A stretch of DNA of 7,286 nucleotides from Planctomycetaceae bacterium. GTDB lineage: Bacteria; Planctomycetota; MHYJ01; SBBU01. Positions 5,803-7,286 of this stretch are shown one piece after another (the stretch's first letter is position 1; the number at the start of each line of letters is the position of its first letter). The stretch is taken from the NCBI GenBank assembly GCA_005239585.1, contig SBBU01000092.1:1-7286 (forward strand), read 5' to 3'. Position numbers and translations under genes: made by a program. The notes below the pieces were generated by a model. It saw nothing but the letters and a program-made list of their open reading frames with translations, made no database searches and was not told the origin of the DNA.

Positions 5803-6804
5803 TTACTCAAGGATGATAGTTTGGTTTCGTCCCGATTCTTTAGCCTTGTAAAGGGCTCTATCTGCATCTTGAATCAAGCTTGTCGGGTCTTGGTGGCCAT
5901 TAAGATGAGCTATTCCAACACTTACTGTAGTCTTTATTTGCTGGCCATCGAATCTAAAAATTGACTGCTCAATCTTCTTTCTAATTCTTTCGGCAAATCC
6001 GAGTGCGCCATTAGATGATGTTCTGTGAAGAATAATCGCGATCTCCTCACCACCGTAGCGAAAGACTTGATCCACATGCTCTCTTGCCTGACGCAATATA
6101 ATTCTCGCCACCTCCGACAGTATATAATCTCCTGCCAAATGACCGGATGTGTCATTGATTTTCTTGAAATGGTCAATATCAATTAAAACAAGCGAGAGAT
6201 CATCTCCATATCTTTTTGAAGTTGTGAATAATACCTTTAGCTGATCGTTAAAATACTGTCGATTTCCAAACTTTGTTAGTACGTCTCTGGTAGCTTTTGT
6301 ATAGAGTTCAGGCGTCTTGATGGCCAGTCCAATAAATTTCGAGAGTTCCTCCATATAGTGCATATAGCGAGAGATTAGCCTAGATTTCGCCTCTGGAGTT
6401 CCTTCTATGCTGGTTTGAATCGACCAAACTGTTTCTTGACCAGCTGGAGCGGTGATTACAAGGCGGTCTCCCTCTGTAGCTGAGATTACTCTCCCTTGTC
6501 TAAAAGCCATATTTACTATCTCCTCTGATCGAACCGCCTCACTTGTGCGGAATTGTCCCTCAGAATAGCTGGCAATTGCAGTCATTCCGTGGCCATTTTT
6601 TGCTATGACCTGAAATGAGGGTGAATGGCCAAAGAACGGAGAGATTATCTCAAATGTTTGAGAGGTAACGCTTTCAAATTCCACATTTTGACCAATTACG
6701 AGCGCTATCTCTCGCTGGGCGACTAGGAGATCAATTACGGAATCGGGATCTGCTTCTTTGTGCCCCTCTTTTTTTCCAAAAATGCGTTGAAAAAAGCCTG
6801 CCAC
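5803..6804 (-). CDS. GGDEF-domain diguanylate cyclase, soluble
   Basis: This 333-residue protein should make cyclic di-GMP from two GTP. Residues about 165-333 form a GGDEF domain: LTKFGNRQYFND (176-187), LIDIDHFKKINDTSGHLAGD (207-226, metal and base contacts), RYGGEEIAI (249-257, GGEE[IF] active signature), TTVSVGIAH (292-300) and DADRALYKAKESGRN (313-327). The catalytic residues are intact. The allosteric I-site RxxD is not in its usual place (EHVD at 242-245, Arg one residue early), so product inhibition may be weak. Residues about 25-160 resemble a GAF-like sensory region, a weak assignment. No signal peptide or membrane segment is visible. The start is GTG 6804 with no clear Shine-Dalgarno. 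It lies 25 bp after the 2-hydroxyacid dehydrogenase stop, so probably in the same transcript. Confidence 0.9.
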   Translation of the reverse strand: MAGFFQRIFGKKEGHKEADPDSVIDLLVAQREIALVIGQNVEFESVTSQTFEIISPFFGHSPSFQVIAKNGHGMTAIASYSEGQFRTSEAVRSEEIVNMAFRQGRVISATEGDRLVITAPAGQETVWSIQTSIEGTPEAKSRLISRYMHYMEELSKFIGLAIKTPELYTKATRDVLTKFGNRQYFNDQLKVLFTTSKRYGDDLSLVLIDIDHFKKINDTSGHLAGDYILSEVARIILRQAREHVDQVFRYGGEEIAIILHRTSSNGALGFAERIRKKIEQSIFRFDGQQIKTTVSVGIAHLNGHQDPTSLIQDADRALYKAKESGRNQTIILE

Positions 6805-6829
6805 ATCTTAATATTCGACCTTTTCAGTT

Positions 6830-7286
6830 TTAAACTGCTCTAAAGAGGGGTTCGCGGCCCTCAAGGATATTCAATAGATTTCGAACTGCAATGTTGGCCA
6901 TGGATTTTCGAGTTTCTGCAGTGGCGCTTCCAATGTGCGGTAAAAGTACAACATTTTCCAGTTCAAGTAACGCTTTGGTAACAGAAGGCTCATGTTCGTA
7001 AACATCAAGCCCTGCCGCAAATATTTTTCTTTTCTTTAATGCGATGACGAGAGCATTTTCATCGACGACAGGGCCCCTTGCGGTGTTTACAAGAACGCTT
7101 GTTGATTTCATTAGATTGAACTCTTTGTTGCTTATAAGATGATGTGTTTCATTTGTTAAAGGGCAGTTGATAGTTATAAAATCTGACTCTTGCATCAGCC
7201 TTTCAAACGGCGCCCACTTGGCCCCGGTTGTTACTTCGAATAGTTTTTTTCTTGTGCGCGAAGAATAAAGGATGTTCATACTGAAA
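6830..7286 (-). CDS. D-2-hydroxyacid dehydrogenase, C-terminal part (glyoxylate/hydroxypyruvate reductase type)
   Basis: The gene is cut by the right window edge: the frame stays open through 7286, so the ATG at 7279 is internal and about half of the protein is missing, including the GxGxxG nucleotide loop. What remains covers the rest of the NAD(P)-binding domain and the C-terminal return to the catalytic domain. Counting from the Met at 7279, the catalytic triad is complete: Arg68 in VNTARGPVVDE, Glu95 in AAGLDVYEHEP and His115 in LLPHIGSATAETR. These signatures are typical of NAD(P)H-dependent glyoxylate, hydroxypyruvate or glycerate dehydrogenases. The exact substrate cannot be fixed from this fragment. 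It precedes the diguanylate cyclase gene by 25 bp. Confidence 0.9.
   Translation of the reverse strand, partial: FSMNILYSSRTRKKLFEVTTGAKWAPFERLMQESDFITINCPLTNETHHLISNKEFNLMKSTSVLVNTARGPVVDENALVIALKKRKIFAAGLDVYEHEPSVTKALLELENVVLLPHIGSATAETRKSMANIAVRNLLNILEGREPLFRAV

Overview
This is a bacterial window of about 7.3 kb with moderate to low GC, dense genes and short spacers. TGA acts as a normal stop here: both hemC and the hydrolase end on it. Secreted proteins with prenyltransferase/squalene-oxidase-type repeats are especially common in Planctomycetota. That, together with the sigma-54-type promoter, the many GTG starts and the composition, would fit a planctomycete-like or another deep-branching environmental bacterium. 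This placement is inference only; no rRNA or other decisive marker is present.

Left block (+ strand, about 167-2945). A short Ppx/GppA-type phosphatase, hydroxymethylbilane synthase (hemC, tetrapyrrole synthesis) and a predicted lipoprotein alpha/beta hydrolase lie head to tail. The hydrolase overlaps hemC by the four bases ATGA, so they are probably co-transcribed and translationally coupled. The block ends in a perfect 12-bp hairpin at 2952-2980, shared with the convergent gene on the other side.

Middle block (- strand, 3010-4095, with control region to about 4256). This is the most unusual part. A secreted, very hydrophilic repeat protein starts at 4095 with a good Shine-Dalgarno, a Met-rich signal peptide and a well-spaced -24/-12 (sigma-54) promoter. 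A single in-frame TGA falls at codon 26, at the signal-peptide junction, after which the frame stays open for 335 more codons. A 7-bp hairpin with a GGU loop sits just downstream of the TGA, with the geometry expected of a bacterial SECIS element. The candidates are a nonsense mutation, a sequencing error, or recoding of UGA. The mature protein carries two 43-residue Cys/Trp modules, a Lys/Asp/Arg-rich stretch with CHK motifs, and two 36-residue Gly/Asn/Pro motifs separated by a GN-rich linker.

The intergenic stretch 4096-4499 holds the sigma-54 promoter, an imperfect dyad about 130 bp upstream of its predicted start site (a possible enhancer site), and a strong isolated palindromic terminator at 4348-4377 that belongs to no obvious gene and might end a small RNA.

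Right block. A secreted protein of the terpenoid-cyclase/prenyltransferase-repeat type (+ strand) converges, 10 bp apart, on a - strand pair: a soluble diguanylate cyclase and, upstream of it, a D-2-hydroxyacid dehydrogenase of the glyoxylate/hydroxypyruvate reductase type that runs off the right edge. The pair is separated by 25 bp and is probably one transcript.
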